From contig JARUPY010000158.1 in assembly GCA_029817715.1 (NCBI GenBank), forward strand, positions 124,001 through 188,000: a stretch of 64,000 nt of DNA, read 5' to 3'. Shown in pieces: positions 1 through 11,930 of the stretch (position 1 is its first letter; every line of letters starts with the position of its first letter). The DNA comes from Melastoma dodecandrum (lineage: Eukaryota; Streptophyta; Magnoliopsida; Myrtales; Melastomataceae). The notes beneath the pieces are model-generated. The model ran no database searches. It was not told where the DNA came from and was given only the letters and a program-made list of their open reading frames with translations. Position numbers and translations under genes: made by a program.

Positions 1-157
1 AAATTATTCACTCAACATCATCACTAACCATTAATATTAATAATAATGTAAAGAATAAGCCCCCACCTAATTCGACTATAAGCAATAATAATTCATCACG
101 TAAATTTGTAATATTTTATGTTAATATCTCGGTTCTGTTGCTTAATTTGCTATAATT

Positions 158-558
158 ATGGCAATGATTCTAATCTACTCTTCCCTCCGGCGGCGGTTGC
201 TGTGGCAGCTTCGTTCTAAAGGCCAACGAACAGCTCCACCAGCGGCGGTCCCCAATCCTGATGGACGCCCAAGCTCTCCGCCTGACCTCGCCGTGCCCTC
301 GCCTGTAACGTCCCTCATGCAACCCCTCCTCCCCTTTCCCTGCCCTCCTAACCGTCAGGGCAACCGTCTCCAAGCCGTCGCCCCTCAACATCTCCGTCCC
401 GAACGATTCCCTTTCCACATCGTCGTCCCGAACGATTCCCTTTCCACATCGTCGTCGTCTACCCTACCGCCGCTTCAATCTCAGTCCCATCCTCTCCTAC
501 GATGCCATGACTTATCTGACGAATACACTCGGTTCGAAGGTCTATGACGTGGCAAGGG
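158..558 (+). pseudogene. Threonine deaminase 5' segment (transit peptide plus start of catalytic domain)
   Basis: An ATG at 158 opens a Ser/Pro/Arg-rich, low-acidic reading frame typical of a plastid transit peptide. The recognisable family block TYLTNTLGSKVYDVA lies at 510-554 in a different frame, so at least one frameshift separates the two. A 29-bp tandem duplication (396-424 repeated at 425-453) lies in the transit-peptide region, and 29 is not a multiple of three. The coding sequence stops abruptly at the LTR that begins at 559. Confidence 0.75.
396..453 (+). repeat. 29-bp tandem duplication in the transit-peptide region
   Basis: The string gtcccgaacgattcccttt begins at 396 and again at 425, giving two adjacent copies with period 29. 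It lies inside the decayed threonine deaminase 5' segment. Confidence 0.85.
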
Positions 559-824
559 TGAAAGCAGAGGAAGACGAAGAAGAAACAGCTTTTCGGGAGG
601 TATTTTTTTTCTCATTTCACACACCCGCCATTCTGGGTTTTTCTGTATTAGTACAGCTCCCGTGCACCACCAACGGACTAACAAATTTCTCCTCACAATT
701 ACATTTCTACCCTCTCTCTTCTTCTTATCCTAAAAGAATGCAGGCCTAACTTCTTGCAAGCCTTCAAGGCCTTTTAACCTCTGCCTCATCCAGCCTGACA
801 TTACTTTCCCTAAACAAGCCCACA
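559..824 (-). repeat. 3' LTR of first copia element
   Basis: Read on the minus strand the repeat starts TGTGGGC directly after the polypurine tract and ends CTTTCA. Its counterpart is 5335-5579. The plus-strand end at 824 (…CCCACA) is set by the purine-rich tract that follows. Confidence 0.85.
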
Positions 825-3800
825 CTCCCCCTCAAGATGGGAGGTATGGATATTTTGCATTCCCATCTTGGCAAGAAGAAAATTCAGCCTCCCAGGGTGT
901 AGCGCCTTGGTAAAAATGTCCGCTAGTTGGTGCTGTGTCCTCATGTGTAACACCTTGATAGTTCCTTCTTCTATCTTCTCCCTCACGAAGTGAAGGTCTA
1001 TCTCAAGATGTTTTGTACGTTCATGGAACACCGGGTTTTTGCTAATATGTATAGCGGACTTGTTGTCGCAATACAGTGAGATTGGTAACTAAATAATGAC
1101 TCCCAAATCCTCCATCAAAGCTTTGAGCCAAATCACCTCTGCTGTTGTAGTTGCGATGGCCCTGTACTCGGCCTCCGTTGAACTTCTGGACATGGTACTC
1201 TGTTTTTTAGAACGCCACCTAACCAGTGAATCTCTCAGAAAAATGCTAAAACCCGTTGTTGATTTGCGACTCCTGGCATATCCACCCCAATCGCTGTCCG
1301 AATACGCTTGGAGTCTGGGTTCCGTTTATTTAGCAAAGAACATTCCCTTCCCTGGAGTTCCCTTCAGATACCTCAATACAGAGCAACCCGCATCCCAGTG
1401 CTTCTTCGCTGGTTTGTTCATGAACTGCGCAAGGACGTGTACCGCATAAGTTAGATCAGGGCGAGTAATTCCCAAATAGATGAGTCTTCCTATCAGCCTC
1501 CTATAGGAGCTGGCATCTGCTGGTTGCTCTTTCTCTTCTTCACGAGTTAACCCGTGATTTGGAGTAATTGGAACAGAGGATGGCTTCACTCCCAGCTTTC
1601 CCATTTCCTCCAATAAATGTAAGGTGTAACTTCTCTGCGATATGAATATTCCTTCCCTCGATCTGGCTATCTCTAATCCCAAAAAATACTTCAATTCGCC
1701 AAGATCTCGCACCTTAAAATTATTCTGCAGATGTTGTCTCAAGTCATCTATGAGCCGCAAGTTAGATCCTCCAACCGCAATATCATCAACGTAAACCAGC
1801 ACTCCTACAAATCCATCTGCAATGTGCCTGGTAAACAACGAATAGTCTGCCTTGGACTGAATAAAACCACAGTTCAACAAGCACGAGGTGAGTTTGCAGT
1901 TCCATTGGCGTGAGGCTTGCTTCAACCCATACAGCGATTTTTTAAGTCTGCATACCAATGGAGCATTCCCACACTCCCCCTGAATGCCCAACCCTTGTGG
2001 AATCTGCATGTATACCTCCTACACGAGGTCACCGTTGAGAAAAGCATTGTGTATGTCAAACTGACGTAGGTACCAACCTCTTAGTGCCGCTACAGCAAGA
2101 AAAGATCTGATGGTGGAGTGCTTCGCAACGGGACTAAACGTCTCTTCATAATCAAATCCCTCTCGCTACGTATAACCTTTCGCCACCAGCCGAGCTTTGA
2201 ATCTATCCACTGTTCCGTCAGCTTTCATTTTGGTTTTGTAAACCCACTTGCATCCAATAGCGCGTTTACCTGCAGGAAGAGGCACTATATCCCACGTTTG
2301 GTTATCTGTCAAGGCCTGTAGCCCAGAAGACATAGCATCCTGCCAATGTGAAATTTCCTTTGCCTCACCATAATTGCATGGCTCATAATTTTGCTCCAGG
2401 GACAATAGAAAGGCTTTATATGGGTTGGACAGTCGGTGATAGGAGATATAAGGTTCAATCGGATAAGGAGTAGAACAACTAGATAACAACGAGAAAGTTG
2501 ATTTACCCAAGGTTGATGATTCAGGACTAACTTGCTGAGAGGATAAACCAAGGTGATAATCTCGAAGATGGCTGGGAAGTTGACGCAATCTTGTGCTCCT
2601 TCTCAAGCCAGATACATTATCCTCTGGAATAGGGAAAGGTGATGTTTGTGGTTCTGCTGCTGTAGAATGGGCAGGTTGGTCTGTAGGGTCAGTAGGAAAA
2701 GTATGGAGTGGTGGTATATCCATGTGAACGGGAGTGACAGTGGGGAGAGGTAAGTTGGAAAAAGAGGTAGGGTGTGATATGCTAATGTCAGACACAAAAG
2801 GAAAAATAAATTCATGAAATTGTACATCACGAGAAATAAAAACTTGGTGAGTCTCTAGATCATACAAGTAGTATCCTTTCACATGAAAAGGATATCCAAT
2901 GAAGATGCATTTCCTAGCTCTTTTGTCCAGTTTACCTCTGCCATGTGACAAAGTGCAAGCATAACACAAAGAACCAAACACACGCAAATTATGCAAAATC
3001 GGCTTCTTCTTAAATAACTTTTCATATGGTGAGGTGTTATGTAATATCTTACTGGGCAAGCGGTTGATGATATGCATGGCAGCTAGCAATGCATGAACCC
3101 AGAATTGAGACGGCAGTTTAGCTTGAAACAATAAGGCCCTTGTCATCTGTAAAAGGTGTTGATGCTTTCGCTCAACAACACCATTTTGCTGTGGGGTGGC
3201 GACACATGAAGTTTGGTGAACAATCCCATACAGTTTATAAAAATCTGGTAAAAGAAATTCTGCTCCATTGTCACTTCTAAGTGTTTTGAGAGTGGCATCA
3301 AATTGGGTTTTAATAAATTGATGAAACATGTATATCAAACCCCGCACTTCACATTTACTTCGCATGAGAAAAACCCATGTCACACGAGTGAAGTCATCGA
3401 CTATAGTCAGGAAGTATCGATATCCATTGAAGTCACTCACAGAACATGGCCCCCAGACATCACAATGCAGTAAATCAAATGGCTTTTCTGTTTGAATAGC
3501 ACTTAAGGGAAAAACCAGCCTTTTCTGTTTTGCTTCATGACAAGTAGTGCAAGCATTTGAGTCTAACATAACTACAATAGGATCTATTGTCTTTAAAGCA
3601 GCTAGTTTAGAAGTTGACACATGTCCTAGTCGCATATGCCAGAGATCAAAATGATCTAAAGTATGATATAATGTTGCTGAGTTAGAACTAGGTGTAGAAG
3701 TGTTGGAAAGGGGCAAAGGAGTTGTGTATCTGACTTGGGAAGTTGCTAGTGCGCCTGTCTTCCCAGGTATCTTCGTGAGAACATAGAGTCCACCCTCTCG

Positions 3801-5300
3801 TTTAGCAAGTCCAGTCGTCATCCACCTGTGCAAGTCCTGAATAAAGCACCAGTCATGAAGAAAAATAATGCAGGTGTTACTGGTGGCTGTTAATTTGCTA
3901 GCTGAAACGAGATTAAAATGGAAAGATGGGACAAACAGAGTATTTTCTAGTATTAGGCTATCATTGAGTTTGACAACCCCCACGTGTGTGGCCAAGACGT
4001 TAGAGTCATTAGGAAGTTGAATCTGCACAGGAGTAGTTAATGGATGATAGGTATCAAAACAGTCAAGCGAGGAAGCTATGTGGTCGGTAGCTCCTGTGTC
4101 TATTATCCATGAGTTATGTTTTGTCCAGGTTCGAGCAGTACAAAAAGACATTGTACCTGCAAAATTTGAGGTAGGAATATGTTGTATAGGTGGGAGAAGT
4201 GTTTGGTGTTGTCCCTGAGAGCCTGTGCTGTCACCAGCAATATCAGTTCGGCTAGGATTTTCCACACTGAGCAATGCCATCAGCCTCTGCACCTGGTCTC
4301 TTGACAAATTAAGCTGAGGTGGGATTCCTTCTTGCACTGTCAGATTAACCATACTCTTGCCAACAACCCCTGGTGATTTGAATGGCATCTGACCCTTTCC
4401 TCTACCAACCTTCATATTAGGAGGGAACCCAATGAGATGATAACATCTACTTTTGAGATGGCCCTTCTTCCCGCAGTGGTCGCACACAATTTCAGGCCGA
4501 TATTTCTTCCTCTCTGCATACGCTAACATCTTATTCGAATCTGATCCTGCTATTCCTCCTTGACCCATAGTGGGCACCATGGTTGCCGCAACTGGATTTC
4601 CAAACAAAAATTGGTCCTCATTTTTCGATTGCAGCTGTAGCTCTTCCCTCTGAAGAATATTGTAAGCCTCTCCTAGGGTCGGAAAAGGCTTCCTCATCAG
4701 GATCTGACTTCGCAACGCCCCAAATTCATGGTTTAGCCCATTCAAAAACTTATAAACCATATCCTTCTGTAGAGTAATCGCATACTCCTTTTCCCAGCCA
4801 CAGTCACACTTCCCACACTTGCACGTTGGATGTGGACGAAACTCCTTTAATTCTCTTAACACCGCCAACATTTCATTATAAAAACCTGAGATAGTCTTAT
4901 TACCTTGAACCAGGTTGTGGTACCGCAACTGAAGTTGGCAAATCCGTGAATCATCTGGCTCTCCATACCTTTCATGGAGCTCGTCCCAGATCTCCTTCGC
5001 GGTGTCTAAATAGAAGATGGTTGCAGCGATTGCAGCAGAAACTGATTTGAGCAGCCATGACCGCACGAGGTTGTCGCAGCGCTTCCAAGCTGAGAATATG
5101 GTACTACCCACTACTGGCTGAACGATTGTCCCGTCGACGAAGCCCATCTTGTTCTTGATTGACAGTGCTAGCTCGAACGAGCGACGCCATGTGATGTAGT
5201 TCCCTTCCGATAGCTCCGGAGTCACTATAGCACCCACTTGCAGGTCAGCCGCATTGACGAAGTAGGGCGATTGCGGACTATCAAGGCTTTCAATCTCCAT
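810..5300 (-). pseudogene. Gag-pol polyprotein of first copia element, three nonsense codons and frameshifts
   Basis: Starting at the ATG at 5300 the frame stays open for 1044 codons. It encodes gag (UBN2 type), a zinc knuckle CDHCGKKGHLKSRC, protease DTGATDH, the GAG-pre-integrase HMRLGH/CTTCH site, an integrase core with DVWGP and LRSDNGAEF, and the RT start (GCKWVYKTKMK). Stop codons fall at 2166-2168 and 2019-2021 in the same frame. Between and after them RT continues (YGLKQASRQW, VYVDDIAV at about 1785). A third stop lies at 1326-1328, and frameshifts break RNase H, whose last part ([28 protein letters not shown]) is at 810-1031. The few lesions fit the small LTR divergence. Normal copia domain order is kept, so the element is dead but recent. 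Confidence 0.92.
825..836 (-). other. Polypurine tract of first copia element
   Basis: The minus strand reads CTTGAGGGGGAG directly before the LTR start TGTGGGC. This is the usual copia plus-strand primer arrangement. Confidence 0.75.
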
Positions 5301-5322
5301 CCGTCTCCCTATTCAGCTCTCT

Positions 5323-5334
5323 GCTCTGATACCA
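5323..5334 (-). other. Primer-binding site of first copia element
   Basis: The minus strand reads TGGTATCAGAGC, complementary to the 3' end of initiator tRNA-Met, immediately inside the 5' LTR. This is the classic copia priming site and it fixes the element's orientation. Confidence 0.9.
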
Positions 5335-5579
5335 TGAAAGCAGAGGAAGACGAAGAAGAAAACAGCTTTTCGGGAGGTATTTTTTTTCTCATTTCACACA
5401 CCCGCCATTCTGGGTTTTTCTGTATTTGTACAGCTCCCGTGCAGCACCAACCCACTGACAAATTTCTCCTCACAATTACATTTCTACCCTCTCTTCTTCT
5501 TATCCTAAATGAATGCAGGCCTAACTTCTTGCAAGCCTTCAAGGCCTTTTAACCTCTGCCTCATCCAGCCTGACGTTAC
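5335..5579 (-). repeat. 5' LTR of first copia element, outer end truncated
   Basis: This matches 559-803 closely, starting TGAAAGCAGAGGAAGACGAA on the plus strand. Homology ends at about 5579 (gttac), whereas the other LTR continues to 824. Threonine deaminase sequence resumes at 5580-5581. Confidence 0.85.
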
Positions 5580-6330
5580 AGACTCGGCTGCAGCTCGAGC
5601 AAGTTGTCCGAGCGGCTGGGGAACAATGTTTATCTGAAGCGCGAGGACTTGCAGCCTGTATATTAGTAGCGTTTGGGTTTTGATCCGGTTCTCGTGTGGT
5701 TTTTGTCTATGTTGTTGGAGGATGATTGTTGTTGCTGTGAAAGCAGTGAATGATATTAGTTTCTGCTTTTGTATCGATGAATTAACATATGTTACATTTC
5801 GTAGATCCTGAGAGATTGGATTTGCCGAAAACGTGAAATCTTTTTTAGGGGTTCTCGTAATTTTAAACTTTAAAGGAAGAGCAAAAAATATGACAGCAGA
5901 GTGCCATGGCTAAGCATTATAGGGGGCACTAGTTAGCGGGAATAAGCTCGAGCCACGGTCACTGTCACTTCATGGACTTATCATACAACTTGATGAATTC
6001 CCTGTTTCTCTCGTTGAATGCTTTTGTTCTGAAAATCTCGGATAGGCCATTACAGCTGGTTTCTATAGCCATTGATCTGCTTCTTTTCGTTTCATTTACT
6101 TCTCTGTTCAACTGTCATTCAAAAGGTCAACCCTTCTTATTCATCATCATGGCAGGTTTTCTTGTTTAAGCTCCGGGGTGCCCATAACATGATGGGTAAG
6201 CTTCCGAGGAGCAGTTGGAAAGAGTGGTTACTGCCCCTCTGCTGGAAATCATGCTCAGGGGGTAGCACTGGCCGCGAAATAACTGAAGTTTGATGCTGTC
6301 ATTGCTATGCCTGTCACTACTCCTGAAATC
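5580..6330 (+). pseudogene. Threonine deaminase exon pieces after the first insertion
   Basis: 5580-5668 resumes the interrupted exon. Its start has lost bases relative to the family, so the part before SKLSERLGNNVYLKRED is out of frame. A long intron follows to the acceptor at 6155. The piece from 6156 reads VFLFKLRGAHNMM, retaining the lysine that would bind PLP, then frameshifts. The block ending MPVTTPEIK at 6330 is followed by a GT donor. Confidence 0.8.
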
Positions 6331-6407
6331 AAGGTGCATACTTGTTCGCTTTGGTTGTTGATATGGTGGAGGCAGCTGTGCTAATCATTAGTGGAGTCCT
6401 CTATATG

Positions 6408-7905
6408 CAGTGGCGTTCTGTTGAGAGTTGGGTGCAACAGTGGTTCTTGTTGGGGACTCCTATGATGCGGCGCAAGCCTATGCTAACAATAGGGGAGAAG
6501 AGGAAGGACGTATATTTATACCTCCATTCGATCATCCAGATGTCATCATAGGGGAAGGAACGGCTGGTATGGAAATCGTGCAGCATATGCCAAACCCATT
6601 ACATGCAATTTTTGTACCTGTGGGTGGCGGTGGGCTCATTCTGGTATTGCTGCTTATGTTAAAAGGGTTGCCCCTAAGGTCTGCTGTTGCCTACTCTCTA
6701 TCCAATTTAATTTAACATTTTATTTTCAAATGGATTACCATACCCAGTACTATTGGTTTGCTTCAGTCTTCTTGGATTGAATTTTTCGTCCTAGATCATC
6801 CACAAAAGCATAAATAGTTTGTGCTGGAGATTCTTGACTGGGGAATTTTCAGTAAATTTGTTAAAGTGTTGCTCAAATTGGCGGAAATTCTAAACGTCGT
6901 TGTTTTTTGTCTTGGGACTTGCCATCGTTATTGATTAATTGTTGAATGCAGGTGAAGATTATCGGTGTTGAGCCTGCTGATGCAAATGCTATGGCATTGT
7001 CCCTCCAATGCTGGACCAAGTGGGAGGTTTTGCCGATGGGATAGCTGTTAAAGTGGTCGGAGAAGAAACTTTTCGGTTGTGCAAGGAACTGATCGATGGT
7101 GTAGTTCTAGTGAGCCGTGATTCAATTTGTGCCTCAATAAAGGTTCATTTATTTAAGAAGCTCATGGAGATCCATAGTATGTTTGTTTTATCATTTGCTG
7201 AAATTTCACATCACCAAGGGGCCTTAATGACGGATGATGGAATCTGGCACTAGTTTAGTTATCTTTTCTGTTGACGTTTGGAAGTGTCATAGATTGATGT
7301 TGATGAGATTGCATGACATGTTTGAGGAGAAAAGAAGCATTTTAGAGCCTGCAGGCGGGAAGCATACTGCAACTACTATGTACTGAAGGGGGAAAATGTT
7401 GTTGCGATAACAAGCGGAGCGAACATGATTTTGACAAGTTAAGAGTCGTCGCAGAACTTGCAAATGTGGGTAGGCGGCAAGAGGCAGTGCTTGCCAGTTG
7501 CCACTATGATGCCTGGGAAACCTGGAAGCTTCAAGAAATTTTGTGAACTGGCATGTCACTGTTGAATCTTCCAACTTTTGTTTTTATTTTAACAAAACTT
7601 CTGGTGTGAAGAACAAGGGTCAGATTAAGACTAAGAGCATTTGGTTGGGCAGGTGGACCCGATGAACATTACCGAGTTCAAATATCGTTGTAACTAATGC
7701 CATGTCCAATCTGAGTGTCCCATCTACAGGGAAATCAACTTCATGAGGTTTTAATTCCTATGACACCTGTTCAATCTGCTGGCAGCGTTGGCCTGCACAG
7801 AGTCTCTGAGCTTGTTGCAATGCAACAAAGTATGACGGCTTCAATTCTGACGACATACAATCTCACAGAAAATGATTTGGTCAAAGATCATCTGCGTTAT
7901 CTGGT
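6408..7905 (+). pseudogene. Threonine deaminase central exon pieces
   Basis: About 6408-6683 encodes the strand and glycine loop that grip PLP phosphate (GATVVLVGDSYD, PPFDHPDVI, HAIFVPVGGGGLI). 6952-7142 encodes [13 protein letters not shown] and the [19 protein letters not shown] region, with a frameshift near 7010. 7290-7560 holds MFEEKRSILEPAG, ENVVAITSGANM, KLRVVAELANVGRRQEAVLA and PGSFKKFCEL, spread over three frames. 7655-7905 holds DPMNITEFKYRC and ENDLVKDHLRYL, the latter followed by a clean GTAAGT donor at 7906. The density of frame breaks rules out a functional product. Confidence 0.85.
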
Positions 7906-7970
7906 AAGTCATTATCTACAGCTCTGTAAGATCCTTCTTTTTTTTCTGATCATGCAAGTGTTTTTCCATG

Positions 7971-8104
7971 TGTTAAGAGTATTTGGAAAAAATGTGTGTA
8001 TTAAATATATATATATAGGGTAGAGGTAAATATTTAATCTATGAACTTAACTCCCTTTATGTCTAGATACATCGTAACTAATTATATCTAGATACACTCT
8101 AACA
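7971..8104 (-). repeat. 3' LTR of second copia element
   Basis: Begins TGTTAAGAGTATTTGG and ends TCTAACA on the plus strand. It matches 12750-12897, including tctagatacactcta. It is followed by the purine-rich tract (minus strand CTTGATGGGGGTG). Confidence 0.88.
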
Positions 8105-11100
8105 CCCCCATCAAGCTGGAGTATATACATCATATATGCCAAGCTTGTTACATAACTCGGTAAATACCCTTGACGTCAACCCCTTGGTGAAAACGTCCGC
8201 TAATTGTTGTCCTGATCGAACAAAAGGAGTCTTAATAGTTCCATTAATCACCATATCCCGAACAAAATGACAATCCATCTCCACGGGTTTCGTCCGCTCA
8301 CGAAATACTAGATTTTTGGCAATATAAATAGGTGACTGATTATCACACCACATTTGCATAGGAGTATGCACAGAAAAACCTAGTTCACTCAGAAGATTCT
8401 TGACCCATAACAAGTCACACGTAGTGTGAGCCATTGCACGATATTTCGCTTCCGCACTTGATCTGGACACCAAAGTTTGCTTTTTACTTCTCCAAGTTAC
8501 CAGATTACTACCAACGAATGTGCAATATCCAATCATTGAATGACGATCCGCTTGATCTCCTGCATATCCTAAATCTGAATGTCCTTCCACTTTCAAATAC
8601 CCATGGTAAAGGAAACCTTTCCCTGGAGAGCTCTTGACGTAAGTTAGAATACGCATAGCATCCTTCCAGTGGATCTTTCAAGGCTTTTGCATAAACTGAC
8701 TGACAACACTCACAGCAAAGGTGATATCCGGACGTGTGATAGTCAAGTATATGAGTTTGCCAACTAACCTCCGATATCTGCCCACATCCTCAGGTAATTC
8801 TGAAGAATCATCCCAAAGCTCCGAACTTGATTCAATTAGGGTGAGCTCAGGTTTGCAATCAATGAGACCTGTCTCCTTTAACAAATCAAGTGCATATTTT
8901 CGCTGTGACAACACAACACCATTCTTGCTGTGCAATAACTCCACGCCAAGAAAATATTTTGGTTTCCCCGAATCTTTAGTAACAAACTGGGTTTAAAGAA
9001 AGTCTCGTGTTTGAAGAATCCCAGTATTGTCACTTCCTGTTAGTAGAATATCATCTACATAAACCAACAAAACAACTAAGCCATTAATACCAGACTTCAC
9101 GAACACAAAATGATCAGAGGAACATGGCTTAAAGCTGATTGATTCCACAGCACTGCTAAACTTTTGAAACCAAGCTTGAGGATTTTGTTTCAATCCATAT
9201 ATAGCCTTACGAAGCTTACATACCATCTCCCCCTGAGCAACATACCCAGGAGGTTGCTCCATATACACAGCCTCCAAAAGATCTCCGTGAAGAAGAGCAT
9301 CCTTAACATCCAAATGTAGCATAGACCATTCCAAGTCGATAGCAATAGAGAACAAAATGCGAATGGAGTTAAGACATGCAGTTGGATAAAATGTCTCCAA
9401 ATAATCAATGCCATAAGTTTGAGAATTCCCTTTGGCAAAAAGGCGGGCTTTGTAACGATCAACAATACCATCAGGCTTATATTTTATAGTGAATACTCAT
9501 TGACATCCAACGATGTCAACTCCTGAAGGGGGATGTACCAACTGTCATGTTCCCCATGAAACCAGAGCACTCATTTCTTCATCCGTGACAGCTTTCCATG
9601 CAGGAGATTGAACAGCTTCCCCATAGTTCTTGGAATAGAGGCAGTAGACAAGGACAAGGCAAACGATCACAAGGAGGTAGAGAGACGGTCATAAGAGATA
9701 TAGTTAGAAATGGGATAGCGGGTGGAACATTTACCTTTACGTAGAGCAATAGGAAGATCAAGGTCAGAAGGTGGGGCTGACACTGATGTGTTTGATGGAT
9801 CAGCCAAAGCAGAAGTATCGGTTAGGGCAACTGAACACGGCTGAGTCCGTGAACGACGAGTATAAACCCATAATGGTGGAAACACTAGCGCCAAAGGAGT
9901 AGAAGAGTTAGGCATTGGAGGAACTAGTGGAGGAGTACATGGACTGGGAGAGGTACAGGAGGAATATCTTTTAATAGGGGCGACGTAAAAAATGGTTGAG
10001 ATTCAAAAAATGTGACATCAGCAGAAACAAAGTATCGATTTGAAGATGGATCGAAGCATTTATAGCCTTTTGAGTGCGGGATTACCCAACAAATACACAC
10101 TTGACTGCTTGAGGAGCGTAAAATTGAAAACAAAGGTTTTGAAGGAAAAAGATATTGAAGAGTAATACGACCATGTAACACAGAAGGAGACATGCGGTTA
10201 ATAAGATGACAAGCAGTGAGAATCGCATCAGTCCAAAAGTGACGCGAAACATGCATTTGAACCAAGATAGTACGTGAAACCTCTAACAAATGACGATGTT
10301 TGCGTTCAGCAACTCCATTTTGATGAGAAGTATATGGACAAGTAGTTTGATGAAGAAATGTGCTGAACGAAATGAAGAAATATCATTCTGCACATATTCA
10401 AGTGCATTGTCGGTACGTAACACTTTAATAGAAACATCAAATTGATTTTTTATTTCATTATAAAATTGACGTAATATATCAGGCACTTGACTCCTATCAC
10501 GCAGAAGATAAATCCAGGTGACACGAATAAATTCATCAATAAAATTAACAAAGTAACGGTACCCCTGGATAGATTTATATTTATATGGACCCCAAATGTC
10601 TGAATGTACTAACTCAAAAGGAGCAGTGCTGCTCGACATAAAACAAGACAGAAAAGAAGATTGATGATGCTTTCCCAACTGATATGACTCGCAAGAAAAC
10701 TTAGAAAGTGGAACGGAATCCCCCAAAATACGAGAAAGGTTATGAAACGAAGGATGACCCAAATGTTGATGCCATAAAATGGAAGACGACGTCTGAGTAG
10801 TAGTCAAAGCTGATGTAGAGGAACCACCAATATAGTATAGACCATCGTGTTCAGTACTCGAACCAATCGTCTTCCCACTCTAGAGATCCTGCAACACACA
10901 ATGAGAAGGATAAAATGTAAGGGAACAATTGACACTTTTGGTGAGTTGACTCACAGAAATCAAATTCATAGGAAAATTGGGTATAAGGGAGAACATCAGA
11001 GAGTGATATAGAAGAGGTGAGGAAAGTAGTGTCAGAACCTTTAACAGGACAAGATTATCCATTAGCAACAATAAAATTAGACTGAGAAGAAGGGCCTATA

Positions 11101-11519
11101 TGAGATAGGAAATGTGAAGAACCAGTCACATGAAAAGATGCACCAGAATCAAGAATCCAGGAACTATGAGGTGGCATATGTCCTTTCCTGTATGGAGAGC
11201 TACAGGGATAGACGAGTCAGAAAAGTTACCCTGGTCGGCAGTGCCTGACACAACCGTTAATGAAGCAGTTGGCGGCATGCTGGTGATAGAGGTAAAAGTT
11301 GGAGTTTCGAGTGCCAGTGTCCAATTAGGTTTCCCAAACTTTCGCGAGCATTTTCAGAAAGGTGGCCCACTTTGCCACAATGTACACAGGGTTGACCAGA
11401 AAAGATAGGTTGAGACCTTCCACGACCGCGTCCCTGACCACGACCACAGCTTGTCCAACAATTGATAATGCCGATGATGAGTCGGGAGGATTAGACACGG
11501 TAGAGATGTGCAGTGCTCG

Positions 11520-11688
11520 TGTGGAGTCCCACATCGGTTGGAGAGGGGAACAAAGTAGTGCTTATATAAGCGGTGGAGACCTCTCCTCACAGGACGCGTT
11601 TTGGGGCCGATGCGTCGGTCGCCAAGAACAAAACCGTGCGGGCGAGGCCCACGGACAATATCCTGTGACGGTGGTCTGGGCTGTTACA
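11520..11688 (+). repeat. 5' terminal repeat of the TRIM
   Basis: 169 bp, starting TGTGGAGTCCCACATCGG and ending GGGCTGTTACA. It is followed after 2 bp by the primer-binding site at 11691-11703. Confidence 0.93.
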
Positions 11689-11757
11689 AGTGGTATCAGA
11701 GCCAGGGGCCGGACCGAGTGTGCCAGCGAGGACGCTGGTCCCCTAAGGGGGGTGGAT

Positions 11758-11930
11758 TGTGAAGTCCCACATCGGTTGGAGAGGGGAACGAAACAGTGCT
11801 TATATAGGCTGTGGAGACCTCTCCTCACAGGACGCGTTTTGGGGCCGATGCGTCGGTCGCCGAGAACAAAACCGTACGGGCGAGGCCCAAAGCGGACAAT
11901 ATCCTGTGGCGGTGGGCTTGGGCTGTTACA
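11758..11930 (+). repeat. 3' terminal repeat of the TRIM
   Basis: 173 bp, starting TGTGAAGTCCCACATCGG and ending GGGCTGTTACA. It directly follows the purine tract and is flanked on the right by the target duplication GCTCG. Confidence 0.93.

Larger units (their letters stand above)
559..5579 (-). mobile_element. Ty1/copia LTR retrotransposon inserted in threonine deaminase exon 1
   Basis: Two direct repeats of about 245 bp (559-824 and 5335-5579) flank a minus-strand gag-pol reading frame. A primer-binding site complementary to initiator tRNA-Met (5323-5334) adjoins the right repeat and a polypurine tract (825-836) adjoins the left one. The LTR copies differ at roughly nine positions over 240 bp by eye, so this is a fairly young insertion. 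The right LTR lacks the outer 20 bp or so present in the left LTR, and no target duplication is seen. This suggests a small deletion at the right junction that also took host bases. Confidence 0.93.
11520..11930 (+). mobile_element. TRIM (terminal-repeat retrotransposon in miniature), target duplication GCTCG
   Basis: Terminal direct repeats of 169 bp (11520-11688) and 173 bp (11758-11930) start TGTGGAGTCCCACATCGGTT / TGTGAAGTCCCACATCGGTT and end CTGTTACA. Only about 70 bp lie between them: a primer site TGGTATCAGAGCC at 11691 and a purine tract (ctaaggggggtgga) just before the second repeat. GCTCG flanks both sides (11515-11519 and 11931-11935). There is no coding capacity, as expected for a TRIM, which must be moved in trans. 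The terminal sequence resembles a TRIM type I recall as widespread in eudicots. It is nested in the gag of the second copia element. Confidence 0.95.
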
